From positions 62,001 to 126,000 of the forward strand of contig NZ_JHEH01000002.1 of the NCBI RefSeq assembly GCF_000715505.1: a stretch of DNA of 64,000 nt, given 5' to 3'. Position numbers and translations under genes: made by a program. How positions within the stretch are numbered: position 1 is the stretch's first letter; the number at the start of each line of letters is the position of its first letter. This document shows, piece after piece, positions 1 through 7,512 of this stretch. This DNA comes from Thioclava dalianensis. GTDB lineage: Bacteria > Pseudomonadota > Alphaproteobacteria > Rhodobacterales > Rhodobacteraceae. The notes under the pieces are model-generated. The model saw nothing but the letters and a program-made list of their open reading frames with translations. It made no database searches and was not told the origin of the DNA.

Positions 1-860
1 TGATGCTTGAAGCGCTGGAATTCCATATAGGGGTAGAGATGCGGGTTCTGGTAGTTGAGATGCACCACGAAGCCCACATAGACCTGATTGTTCTCGAGAT
101 GGTAGATGAACGACCCGCCGCCCGCATTCTTGCCCAGCGGCCAGCCCATCGTGTGGGTCACGGTGCCCTCGCGATGCTTGGCCGGGTCGATCTCCCAGAT
201 CTCTTTCATGCCGAGGCCGAATTTCTGCGGGCAATGGCCGTCCGAGAGGTTGAACTTCTCCATGATGACCTTGGCCAGCGAGCCGCGCACGCCCTCGCCG
301 AGCATCACGTATTTGCCGCGTAGCTCCATGCCCGGCTCATAGCCCGGCCCTTCGGTGCCATCGGAGTTGCGCCCGAATTCACCCGCCACGACGCCCGCAA
401 CACGGTCTTGACCGTTCGCATCCTTGTCCCAGACGATCTCCGAGGCCGCCATGCCGGGGAAGACCTCGACACCCATCTCTTCGGCCTGCTCGGCCATCCA
501 GCGGCAGACATTGCCCATCGAGACGATGTAATTGCCGTGATTGTTCATCAGGGGCGGCATCGGCCAGTTCGGCACGCGCAACGCCCCGGCCTCGCCCAGA
601 ACATAGAAATTGTCTTTTTTCACCGGCACCTTGATCGGCGCACCGCGGTCTTTCCAATCAGGGATCAGCGCATCGAGCCCCTTCGTGTCGAGCACGGCAC
701 CCGACAGGATATGCGCTCCCACCTCGGAGCCCTTCTCAAGCACGACCACCTCAAGTTCGGGGTCGATCTGCTTGAGTCGGATCGCAGCCGACAGACCCGC
801 AGGCCCTGCGCCCACGATCACAACATCATATTCCATCGACTCGCGCGTGACTTCGGCCAT
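1..860 (-). CDS. electron transfer flavoprotein-ubiquinone oxidoreductase (N-terminal part)
   Basis: ETF-QO is an inner-membrane FAD/[4Fe-4S] enzyme that passes electrons from reduced ETF (fed by acyl-CoA and amine dehydrogenases) to ubiquinone. About 286 residues are present; the family is near 550, so the C-terminal half with the iron-sulfur Cys lies beyond the left edge. Seen: an N-terminal dinucleotide-binding motif GAGPAGLSAA about 17 residues in, EVGAHILSGAV typical of ETF-QO, and GMKEIWEID plus GGGSFIYHL further on. ATG at 860 follows AGGA at a reasonable distance. It is divergent from greA. Its natural electron donors would include the acyl-CoA dehydrogenase encoded at 7509-9200. Confidence 0.93.
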   Translation of the reverse strand, partial: MAEVTRESMEYDVVIVGAGPAGLSAAIRLKQIDPELEVVVLEKGSEVGAHILSGAVLDTKGLDALIPDWKDRGAPIKVPVKKDNFYVLGEAGALRVPNWPMPPLMNNHGNYIVSMGNVCRWMAEQAEEMGVEVFPGMAASEIVWDKDANGQDRVAGVVAGEFGRNSDGTEGPGYEPGMELRGKYVMLGEGVRGSLAKVIMEKFNLSDGHCPQKFGLGMKEIWEIDPAKHREGTVTHTMGWPLGKNAGGGSFIYHLENNQVYVGFVVHLNYQNPHLYPYMEFQRFKH

Positions 861-1033
861 ATTTCATCCTCTGGCTGCTCGCTACAGGTTCAACGTCTGA
901 CGTAGCGCAAGCTGCGCAAGGAGGCAATTGTTACGCCGCGATGCCGCGCAACATTGTTTCGCCGATGGAGGCATATCTGCACGCGCCCGCCCCCTCGTTT
1001 CACACTGCTTTTGACGAAATTAGGGCGGAAGGC

Positions 1034-1064
1034 TTGACTTCTGGGGGGCAGAAAAGATTTAGAT
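1034..1064 (+). promoter_or_regulatory. candidate sigma-70 promoter for greA
   Basis: TTGACT at 1034-1039 is a good -35 hexamer; the -10 is weak (TTAGAT at 1059-1064, spacing 19). It sits about 40 bases before the greA start in the 243-base gap shared with the divergent ETF-QO gene. The -35 is convincing by eye, the -10 is not. Confidence 0.35.
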
Positions 1065-1103
1065 GCCCTGAATTGGAGTTTTCTCCGAGTTCAGGAGCCT
1101 TCC

Positions 1104-1574
1104 ATGGAAAAAGTGCCTTTGACGCGCGCCGGGCATGACGCGCTTAGTCAAGAATTGAAAAAACTGAAGTCTCAGGAGCGTCCTGCGATCATCGCGGCGA
1201 TTGCGGAGGCGCGTGAGCTGGGCGATCTCTCGGAGAATGCCGAGTATCATTCCGCACGCGAGAAGCAGGGCTTCATCGAGGGGCGGATCAAGGAACTTGA
1301 AGGGATCTTGGGCCGTGCCGAGGTGATCGACCCGAGCAAGTTTTCGGGCGGCGTCAAGTTTGGCGCGACCGTGACCATCGTTGATGAAGACACGGACGAA
1401 GAAAAGACCTACCAGATCGTGGGTGAGCCCGAAGCGGATCTCGAAAAGGGCAAGTTGAACCTGAAATCCCCCCTCGCCCGGTCGCTGATCGGCAAGGAAG
1501 AAGGGGATACGGTCGATGTACGTACCCCCGGCGGCACGCGCAGCTACGAAATCCTCACGGTCAAGTTCGCCTGA
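1104..1574 (+). CDS. greA: transcription elongation factor GreA
   Basis: GreA enters the secondary channel of backtracked RNA polymerase and stimulates transcript cleavage. The 156-residue length is normal for the family. The N-terminal coiled-coil finger (about residues 1-75) carries the tip motif GDLSENAEY with Asp41 and Glu44, the acidic pair that positions the cleavage Mg2+. The C-terminal FKBP-like domain has the expected SPLARSLIGKEEGD signature. The ATG follows AGGAG about 8 bases upstream. It probably stands alone or drives the membrane-protein gene that begins 25 bases downstream. Confidence 0.97.
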   Translation: MEKVPLTRAGHDALSQELKKLKSQERPAIIAAIAEARELGDLSENAEYHSAREKQGFIEGRIKELEGILGRAEVIDPSKFSGGVKFGATVTIVDEDTDEEKTYQIVGEPEADLEKGKLNLKSPLARSLIGKEEGDTVDVRTPGGTRSYEILTVKFA

Positions 1575-1599
1575 CCGCCCTCACTAGCCGGAGCCCTCA

Positions 1600-2652
1600 A
1601 TGGCCACGCCCTCGGATCGGACCAGCTTTTCCCCTGCCCCTCCGGGCGGGCCGCATAGCGCAGGCACGCGGACGCCCGATGCCCCTGCGATGCGCGGGCC
1701 GGGCTTCGTCGAGTGGGTTGCGCTGGCGCTCTCGCTGCTGTGGCTCGTCTTCGTCGTGGGCTTTTGGTTTTTCGCGCCCGGTGCTGCTGGCGCGCTGTCG
1801 CTGTTCAATACGGTCAGCCTTGTCGTGGCCATGGCGCTGCCGATCACGATGATCTGGGTGGCCGCGATCACCGCGCGCAACACCCGCGAGATGCGTGCCG
1901 AGGCGCAGGCGCTCAAGCAATCGATCGAAGCGATGCGGATGGCGTGGCTCAATCAGCAGGCGCTGCGCACGGATCAGTCGATGGAGAAAAAGCTCGACGA
2001 GATCGCCGCCGTCGCGCGCCAGACCGAAACCACAATCGCCACATTTGCCTCACGCCGGGATGCGCAGGCAAGCCAGCCATCGGCGGATCGCAAGGCCGCA
2101 CTCGTCGCCCCGCCCGTGCGCAAGAGTGACGAGGCCGAGCCGATGCTCGCGCTTGGCACCCCCGCCGAAGAGCTGCGTGCGCCGATTTCAGTGAGCGATT
2201 TCATCCGGGCGATGAACTTTCCCGACACCGCCGATGATCGCGAGGGGTTCCGCGCCCTGCGCCGCGCGCTCGATGATCGCGCCACGGCGAAACTTCTGCA
2301 TGCCTCGCAAGATGTGCTCAACCTGATGGCGCAGGACGGGATCTACATGGACGATCTGGCGCCGGACCGCGCCCGCCCCGAGCTGTGGCGCCGTTTTGCC
2401 AAGGGCGAGCGTGGGCGCGAGATCGCCAGTCTGGGCGGGATTCGCGATCGCTCGTCGCTGGCCCTGACGGCGGGCCGGATGCGTGGCGATACGATCTTTC
2501 GCGATGCCGCACATCATTTCCTGCGCCAGTTCGACCGCACCTTCAGCGAATTCGAGAAGAACGCCAGCGATCAGGATATTGCAGGGCTCGTCGAGACCCG
2601 CACCGCGCGCGCTTTCATGCTGCTGGGCCGTGTGACCGGCAGCTTCGACTAA
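1600..2652 (+). CDS. conserved membrane protein of unknown function
   Basis: A 350-residue protein I cannot assign to a named family. Seen: a Pro/Ser-rich cytoplasmic N-terminus (about 1-33), two hydrophobic segments at about 36-58 and 65-90, then a charged stretch (about 91-150: TREMRAEAQALKQSIEAMR and on) that looks like a coiled coil, and a mixed alpha-helical C-terminal half. The layout suggests an inner-membrane anchor with a large cytoplasmic domain. It starts 25 bases after greA on the same strand, so co-transcription is possible. No catalytic motif is visible. Confidence 0.75.
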   Translation: MATPSDRTSFSPAPPGGPHSAGTRTPDAPAMRGPGFVEWVALALSLLWLVFVVGFWFFAPGAAGALSLFNTVSLVVAMALPITMIWVAAITARNTREMRAEAQALKQSIEAMRMAWLNQQALRTDQSMEKKLDEIAAVARQTETTIATFASRRDAQASQPSADRKAALVAPPVRKSDEAEPMLALGTPAEELRAPISVSDFIRAMNFPDTADDREGFRALRRALDDRATAKLLHASQDVLNLMAQDGIYMDDLAPDRARPELWRRFAKGERGREIASLGGIRDRSSLALTAGRMRGDTIFRDAAHHFLRQFDRTFSEFEKNASDQDIAGLVETRTARAFMLLGRVTGSFD

Positions 2653-2672
2653 GCCCTCTCGCGGCGCTTGCG

Positions 2673-3272
2673 CTAGAGCGCGCGGTTCAGGATATGCACC
2701 CCGTGGAAGGTGAAGGCCATCCTTGTGAGCATGGAGCGGCGCACGCCGATGGGCTCAAATCCCAGCCGCTCATAGAGCGCACGGGCGCGCAGGTTTTCGT
2801 CCACCACCTCAAGGCAGAGCGCGCGGTAGCCGAGGCTCTGGGCCAGACGCGACAGCTCTTCGATCAGAGCCGTGCCCACGCCCTGCCCGCGCGCATCGCG
2901 ATGCACCGCGATCCCGTCGACCATCATCGTGCCCGGCGGCAGATCATGCGCCAGAAGACGCAGGCAGCCCGCGCGCCACGCGCCGCCGACCGGGCCATAG
3001 CAGGCGCGCAAATCCGGCCAGCCGCCGCCCACGAAAGAGCCGTGCTGCGTCCGAAACCCGATCACACCGACCAGCGCGCCGAAACGGTCGCGCGCACCCA
3101 ATGCAAAACCCGGCGCAATCACCCTCTCGACGAAATTGAGCGCCAGCGGCTCGGGCCCCATGACCCGGCCCAGCTTGCCGCCGAAGGCCTGCCAGTACAG
3201 CGCCGCCGCCGCTTTGTGCTCGGTGCTGATCAAGCCGTGATGCAAGGTGATCCCCTCGCGCACGGCCTTCAC
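2673..3272 (-). CDS. GNAT-family N-acetyltransferase
   Basis: A 199-residue single-domain GNAT protein. The acetyl-CoA pyrophosphate-binding motif A is clear at about residues 130-150 (VHRDARGQGVGTALIEEL, with the RGQGVG loop), followed by the NLRARALYERLGF motif B region. Substrate cannot be inferred. The start is GTG, and its GTGA overlaps the stop of mobA, so the two genes are translationally coupled. Coupling to mobA does not by itself imply a role in cofactor synthesis. Confidence 0.85.
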   Translation of the reverse strand: MKAVREGITLHHGLISTEHKAAAALYWQAFGGKLGRVMGPEPLALNFVERVIAPGFALGARDRFGALVGVIGFRTQHGSFVGGGWPDLRACYGPVGGAWRAGCLRLLAHDLPPGTMMVDGIAVHRDARGQGVGTALIEELSRLAQSLGYRALCLEVVDENLRARALYERLGFEPIGVRRSMLTRMAFTFHGVHILNRAL

Positions 3273-3886
3273 GACGTATCTCGCAAAAGCGCCTCGGCGC
3301 GTATTAGATCGTCGGGCGTATTGAGATTGGTGAACGGATCGGGGAGCCCGGCAAAATCGAGTATCCGCGCATCGGGGGCGGCGGCGCGCAAGCGGCGCTC
3401 GCCCTGCGCGAAGAGCTCCGCGATCCGCGCGCGCGTGGCCACGGGCAGATACAGCACGCTGGGATGGGCGCGCCCCTGCGAGCGGGCCATTGCAGGCCCC
3501 GCGCCCGCCAACCGCGCAACCAGATCGCGCGGCAAGAACGGCACATCGACCGGGGCACAGACCAAGGCATCCGCGCCCTGAGCCTCGGCCCAGCCCAACC
3601 CCGCGATCAGCCCGGCCAGCGGGCCGGCCTCCCGATGCGCGGGATCATCGGGCAGCACGGTGCGCCCCGGGAACCGCGCCGGATCACCATTGGCCGAGAT
3701 CGCAAGCCGCGCCACCTGCGGCCCAAGCCGCGTGCTGACATGATCAATGAGACGGCGACCTGCAAGCGCAAGCTGGGCCTTGTCGACCCCGCCCATGCGC
3801 ACTCCTTGGCCACCGGCAAGGATCAAACCGAAAATCACCTCTGCCACCGCCCCGATTGCCTCCGATACAATCACACGCTTTGCCAT
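3269..3886 (-). CDS. mobA: molybdenum cofactor guanylyltransferase MobA
   Basis: MobA transfers GMP from GTP to molybdopterin to make the MGD form used by DMSO-reductase-type enzymes. The N-terminal nucleotide-binding signature LILAGGQGVRMGG followed by DKAQLALAGRRLIDH (Lys that contacts the phosphate) is diagnostic, with PLAGLIAGL and the metal-binding VDVPFLP further on. As annotated from ATG at 3886 it has 205 residues with a 16-residue N-terminal extension; a GTG at 3838 (VIFGLILAGG) would give a more typical start. It lies back to back with azlC, with only 52 bases between. Confidence 0.92.
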   Translation of the reverse strand: MAKRVIVSEAIGAVAEVIFGLILAGGQGVRMGGVDKAQLALAGRRLIDHVSTRLGPQVARLAISANGDPARFPGRTVLPDDPAHREAGPLAGLIAGLGWAEAQGADALVCAPVDVPFLPRDLVARLAGAGPAMARSQGRAHPSVLYLPVATRARIAELFAQGERRLRAAAPDARILDFAGLPDPFTNLNTPDDLIRAEALLRDTS

Positions 3887-3938
3887 TCTCTGCGCGTTTC
3901 CCTATCTGTTCCAAAAGAAATGCAAGGAGACAAGCGGG

Positions 3939-4661
3939 ATGTCCGAGCCCTTATCCCTCACGGCCCTTTATTGGCGCGGGTTTCGCCACGGCGTCCCGTT
4001 CCTGCTGGTCATCGTCCCCTTCGGCTTGCTGTTTGGCGTGGCGGCCACCAAGGCGGGGCTCGATCTGGCCCATGTGATGGGGTTTTCAGTGCTGGTGATC
4101 GCGGGCGCGGCCCAGTTCACCGCCCTGCAGCTGATGGGAGACCACGCCCCGGTTTTGCTGATCCTCGCGGCCTCGCTCTCGGTCAATCTGCGCATGGCGA
4201 TGTATTCGGCGGCGCTGACGCCGCATCTGGGCAAGGCCCCCGCGTGGCAAAAGGCTCTCGTGGCGTATTTCATGGTCGATCAGTCCTATGCGCTCTCGAT
4301 CACCGAATATGAGGCCCGGCCTCAGATGAGTTTGGGCCAAAAACTGGCCTATTACGCAGGAGCCTGTTCGCCGATCTGTCCGCTGTGGTATCTCGCGACG
4401 CTGACCGGCGCATTGGTGGGCGCGCAGATCCCGCCGGAATTCGCGCTTGATTTCGCCGTGCCGATTACATTTCTCGCGATGATCGGGCCTGCGCTGCGCA
4501 CGCTGGCACATGTGGCAGCCGCGATCACCTCGGTCGTGGGGGCCTTGCTGCTTGCATTTCTGCCCGCAGGTGTGGGGCTGATGATCGCAGCGCTCGCGGC
4601 AATGGTGGTGGGCGCACAGGTCGAAATCTGGACCGAGCGCAGAAAGGCGGTGCGGGGATGA
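3939..4661 (+). CDS. azlC: AzlC-family branched-chain amino acid exporter, large subunit
   Basis: AzlC with AzlD forms an inner-membrane exporter of branched-chain amino acids and analogues. The 240-residue product is very hydrophobic, with the family motif FRHGVPFLLVIVPFGLLFGV near the N-terminus and GFSVLVIAGAAQFTALQL following. The ATG at 3939 is preceded by AAGGAGA at 3924-3930, a strong ribosome-binding site; upstream in-frame codons would run through the mobA promoter and are not used. The 3' end overlaps azlD by ATGA, the usual arrangement. Confidence 0.93.
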   Translation: MSEPLSLTALYWRGFRHGVPFLLVIVPFGLLFGVAATKAGLDLAHVMGFSVLVIAGAAQFTALQLMGDHAPVLLILAASLSVNLRMAMYSAALTPHLGKAPAWQKALVAYFMVDQSYALSITEYEARPQMSLGQKLAYYAGACSPICPLWYLATLTGALVGAQIPPEFALDFAVPITFLAMIGPALRTLAHVAAAITSVVGALLLAFLPAGVGLMIAALAAMVVGAQVEIWTERRKAVRG

Positions 4662-4990
4662 GCGGTTATTCCAATGGCTTGATCTGGGCGATCATCGCAG
4701 CGCTGGGGCTGGGGAGCTTCCTGCTGCGCTATTCCTTCATGGGCTTTCTGGGGGACCGGCAATTGCCGGCTTGGGCCCTGCGCTATCTGCGCTACACGCT
4801 GGTTGCGGTGATGCCGGGGCTGGTGGCGCCGCTGGTGCTCTGGCCTGCGGCGACGGGCGGCACCCCCGATCCGGCGCGGCTGCTAGCCGCAGGCGCAGCC
4901 CTTACGGCAGGTGTGCTGACGCGCAACACGCTCTGGGCGATCGTGAGCGGGCTTGCAACGCTCTATCTCGGGCTGTGGCTTTTGGGCTAA
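4658..4990 (+). CDS. azlD: AzlD-family branched-chain amino acid exporter, small subunit
   Basis: A 110-residue protein with four hydrophobic segments, length and pattern typical of AzlD (LLRYSFMGFLGDR motif near residue 25, then PGLVAPLVLWP and GVLTRNTLWAIVSGL). It is coupled to azlC by a 4-base ATGA overlap and is followed by an intrinsic terminator, so azlCD is a two-gene unit. Confidence 0.92.
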   Translation: MSGYSNGLIWAIIAALGLGSFLLRYSFMGFLGDRQLPAWALRYLRYTLVAVMPGLVAPLVLWPAATGGTPDPARLLAAGAALTAGVLTRNTLWAIVSGLATLYLGLWLLG

Positions 4991-5021
4991 AGCGTCCGCC
5001 CCGCGCAGATCTCAACCTATG

Positions 5022-5050
5022 AAAAGGGGCGCCCGAGGCGCCCCTTTTTT
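5022..5050. terminator. bidirectional intrinsic terminator
   Basis: AAAAGGGGCGC at 5022-5032 pairs perfectly with GCGCCCCTTTT at 5038-5048 around a 5-base loop, followed by further T. Because the arms carry A-tract and T-tract it works in both directions, between the convergent azlD and the lipoprotein gene. Confidence 0.9.
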
Positions 5051-5054
5051 GGTC

Positions 5055-5693
5055 TCAGTACCCGCCCATCGGCGTGACCTGTTTGGGTTTGGGTTGCTGG
5101 ATCATCAGCACCCCCGAATTGTCGTCTGGATCGTTGTCGTGGATCTCCTTGGTCACCACGCCGGGCAGTTCGCCGAACTGGCGCGACAGCTTGAGCGGCG
5201 AGAATGTGAAGGAGAACTTGCCCTTGAGCCACGGCATGTCGCGCAGCACCGAAGAGACGGAATCGGCGCAAAGCATCTTTCCGACCGAGCCGTTGCTTTC
5301 GACCCGCGCCATCAGCTGATCGGCCTGAGCCATCGTGATCGGCACTTTCTGGGTGCGCACATACCAGCTTTTGCGGCTGTGGTAGTCGATGTAGAATTTC
5401 CGCATCTTCTCGGTGATGCCATAATGCACATCGTTGCGCTCAGGTGCCCAAGGGTGGTTCCAAGTGCCCGCGGGATCAAAGATGATCCGCTCGCGCCCAT
5501 TGATCATCAGCGCCGAATGGCCGCCCGCGCCACTGGTTACGCCGATCACGGTGAACAGTGTCATCGAGGGCGGTTCATCCGAAACATAGCGATATTTCGC
5601 GATTTGCGCATCGGATGCGTAAATATGATCCGCCCCGCAGCCAGCCAAAGCCAGCGGCAGCATCAGGCAGACGAGAAGCAGGCGCATCAACAT
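5055..5693 (-). CDS. predicted lipoprotein, possible permuted papain-like fold
   Basis: A 212-residue protein with a clear lipoprotein signal peptide: hydrophobic LLLVCLMLPLALAGC with lipobox Cys19. The mature part has GAGGHSALMING (His59) well before MLCADSVSSVL (Cys142). A His that precedes the Cys, each in such contexts, resembles circularly permuted NlpC/P60-like thiol hydrolases, but that is inference from pattern only. The protein is a conserved hypothetical as far as I can tell. It shares a terminator with the convergent azlCD. Confidence 0.8.
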   Translation of the reverse strand: MLMRLLLVCLMLPLALAGCGADHIYASDAQIAKYRYVSDEPPSMTLFTVIGVTSGAGGHSALMINGRERIIFDPAGTWNHPWAPERNDVHYGITEKMRKFYIDYHSRKSWYVRTQKVPITMAQADQLMARVESNGSVGKMLCADSVSSVLRDMPWLKGKFSFTFSPLKLSRQFGELPGVVTKEIHDNDPDDNSGVLMIQQPKPKQVTPMGGY

Positions 5694-5744
5694 CAGCCCG
5701 ATCTCCCTTTTTTCTGGTGTGTGCCTTAGGCTGCGCCGTGCGCG

Positions 5745-5879
5745 TCAGCCCCCTACCAGAGCGAGAAACACCAGAAAGCAGATAATCACAACGACCGAAA
5801 TCGTCACGAAGCGCGTAAATCCTGCGAATGTTCTCTCTTGGGCACGGATATCCATCTCGCCCGGTTTGTACTCTGCCAT
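5745..5879 (-). CDS. aa3-type cytochrome c oxidase small subunit IV
   Basis: A 44-residue ORF. It begins MAEYKPGEMDIRAQERTFAG and ends in one transmembrane helix (about residues 22-42, TRFVTISVVVIICFLVFLAL). That N-terminal motif and single helix match the bacterial aa3 oxidase subunit IV (COX4_pro_2 type), which packs on the core of the oxidase in alphaproteobacteria. ATG at 5879 follows GGAGAT at a good distance. It is not near other oxidase genes here, which is usual for this subunit. Confidence 0.85.
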   Translation of the reverse strand: MAEYKPGEMDIRAQERTFAGFTRFVTISVVVIICFLVFLALVGG

Positions 5880-5956
5880 TGAAAATCTCCCATCTCATGC
5901 GAACTCCCGGGCCGAACCTAGCCCAGAGCCGCCGCCCTGTCACGCGGATGTTACCG

Positions 5957-6478
5957 CTATTCTTGGGGCTTTGTAGAAGCGGGATCCGCGGGTTGAGGAT
6001 CTGCGGGCGCAGGCTCGGAGGCCGATTCCTCCAGCGCACGCGCGAGATGAAAGCCGATGCGCCGCGCGGGCTCTGTCTCCTGCGCTTTGGGCTGGGCCAC
6101 GAGCATCACATCGAGCTTGCCGACATGTTGGATCAACTGGGTTCGAGCCCCGCCGGTATTGGTGCCGTAGAAGGTCAGGATGTCGGGCGCGAAATAGCCG
6201 ATTCCCTCGATCTTGAGCACACCGGCCTCGCCGCCCGTCAGGCCCAGCGCGACTTCCTCATCTTCGCGCAATTGCTGCTCGAAATTCTGAACATAAAGCA
6301 GCAGCCGCTCATAGGCCCATTGCGCGGGGCTCTTATCCTCGGACCGGGTGCGCGCCAGCTCTTCGGGAAGCGGCTCGAACTCGCAGGTGCGCGGGGCTGT
6401 GGCATCGGTATGAACTGCGCGAGCGCGCGTCATCGCCGCGTTTTCAAGGGCTTCGGCGGTGGTCTCGATCTCGGTCAT
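5957..6478 (-). CDS. conserved hypothetical protein
   Basis: A 173-residue soluble protein, no signal peptide or membrane segment. The central part (about 45-135) is well ordered, with QWAYERLLLYVQNFEQQL and GIGYFAPDILTFYGTN; the ends are acidic and Pro/Ala-rich. It may belong to a Rhodobacteraceae DUF but I do not assign one. The ATG at 6478 overlaps the stop of the MBL-fold gene (ATGA), so it is the third cistron of the acyl-CoA dehydrogenase operon, suggesting a role tied to that pathway, which is inference. Confidence 0.75.
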   Translation of the reverse strand: MTEIETTAEALENAAMTRARAVHTDATAPRTCEFEPLPEELARTRSEDKSPAQWAYERLLLYVQNFEQQLREDEEVALGLTGGEAGVLKIEGIGYFAPDILTFYGTNTGGARTQLIQHVGKLDVMLVAQPKAQETEPARRIGFHLARALEESASEPAPADPQPADPASTKPQE

Positions 6479-7512
6479 GCAAGGCTCCATTCCCAGACGC
6501 CGTCATCGCGCAGCACCCGTGTGACCTCTCCCTTGTGCCACAAATGGTTGAGATGGGCCATCGCCTCGACCAAGGCCAGCCCGTAGGTGGTCTCATCGAT
6601 CTGACGCTTGAACAGGGGCGCAAAGCAATCGCAAGCCACGCGCGGCGTCTCGAGATGCGCGCGCAACCGATTGAGCGCACCTTCGTGGTTCTCGATCATC
6701 TGACGCAGCCGCAGTGGCAACCCGGTGAAGGGCAGCTTGTGGCCGGGCAAGACCAGATGGCGCGCCTCCGCGATCTCGCTGAAGCGCGCGCAGGACTGCA
6801 GCCATTCAGCCAGCGGATCGGCCTCGATCTCGGTCGAATAGACGCCCAGATTGGCCGATATCGAGGGCAAAAGCTGATCGCCGCCCAGCACCAGATCATC
6901 GCTGCGCGACCAGAGCGTCGCATGTTCGGGCGCATGGCCATCGCCCATCCGCACATCCCAGTCGCGCCCGCCGATCCGGATCACATCGCCCTCGACGATC
7001 CGGGTGAAGCCCAGCGGCAGCGGATGGACGCAATCGGCAAAGTTGAAGGGCCGCTCTTGCGCGCGCCGCGCCAGCAGATCGGGATCCATGCCCGCCTGCC
7101 GGTAATAGGCGAGCGTCTCGGGCGCGGGTCTCTCTTGACGATCAAGCACCAGCATCCGCGCGAGCAGCCATGAGGTTCGGGTGGTCACCAGCTCCGCCCC
7201 GCGCGCCTGAAACCAGCCCGCAAGCCCGATATGATCGGGGTGATAATGGGTGATCAGCACGCGCCGCACGGGTTTGCCCGCAAGCGGCCCATCAAGCGCT
7301 GCCTGCACCAGATCGCGCGCCTTCGGCGTGTCCATCCCCGGATCGACCACCGTCCAGCCATCGCCATCATCGAGCACGTAGCAATTGACGTGATTGAGCA
7401 CCATCGGCAGCGGCAAGCGCAGCCAATGCACACCGGGGGCCAATTCGCGCAGCCCGCCGGGCTCCGGCGGCTCTGCCCACGGGTAACGAATGCCGTTGCT
7501 TTGCGCGTTCAT
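6475..7512 (-). CDS. MBL-fold metallo-hydrolase
   Basis: A 345-residue metallo-beta-lactamase-fold hydrolase. The metal-binding HxHxDH motif is intact as THYHPDHIG (His89, His91, Asp93, His94), with later ligands in GDGHAPEHA and VLPGHKLPF. Such proteins are often thioesterases or glyoxalase-II-like. ATG at 7512 overlaps the stop of the acyl-CoA dehydrogenase by ATGA, which makes an acyl-CoA thioester or related product a sensible but unproven substrate. Confidence 0.9.
   Translation of the reverse strand: MNAQSNGIRYPWAEPPEPGGLRELAPGVHWLRLPLPMVLNHVNCYVLDDGDGWTVVDPGMDTPKARDLVQAALDGPLAGKPVRRVLITHYHPDHIGLAGWFQARGAELVTTRTSWLLARMLVLDRQERPAPETLAYYRQAGMDPDLLARRAQERPFNFADCVHPLPLGFTRIVEGDVIRIGGRDWDVRMGDGHAPEHATLWSRSDDLVLGGDQLLPSISANLGVYSTEIEADPLAEWLQSCARFSEIAEARHLVLPGHKLPFTGLPLRLRQMIENHEGALNRLRAHLETPRVACDCFAPLFKRQIDETTYGLALVEAMAHLNHLWHKGEVTRVLRDDGVWEWSLA

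Noticed and set aside
3747-3938. N-terminal extension of AzlC
   Set aside because: It is antisense to mobA and the strong AAGGAGA site sets the start at 3939.
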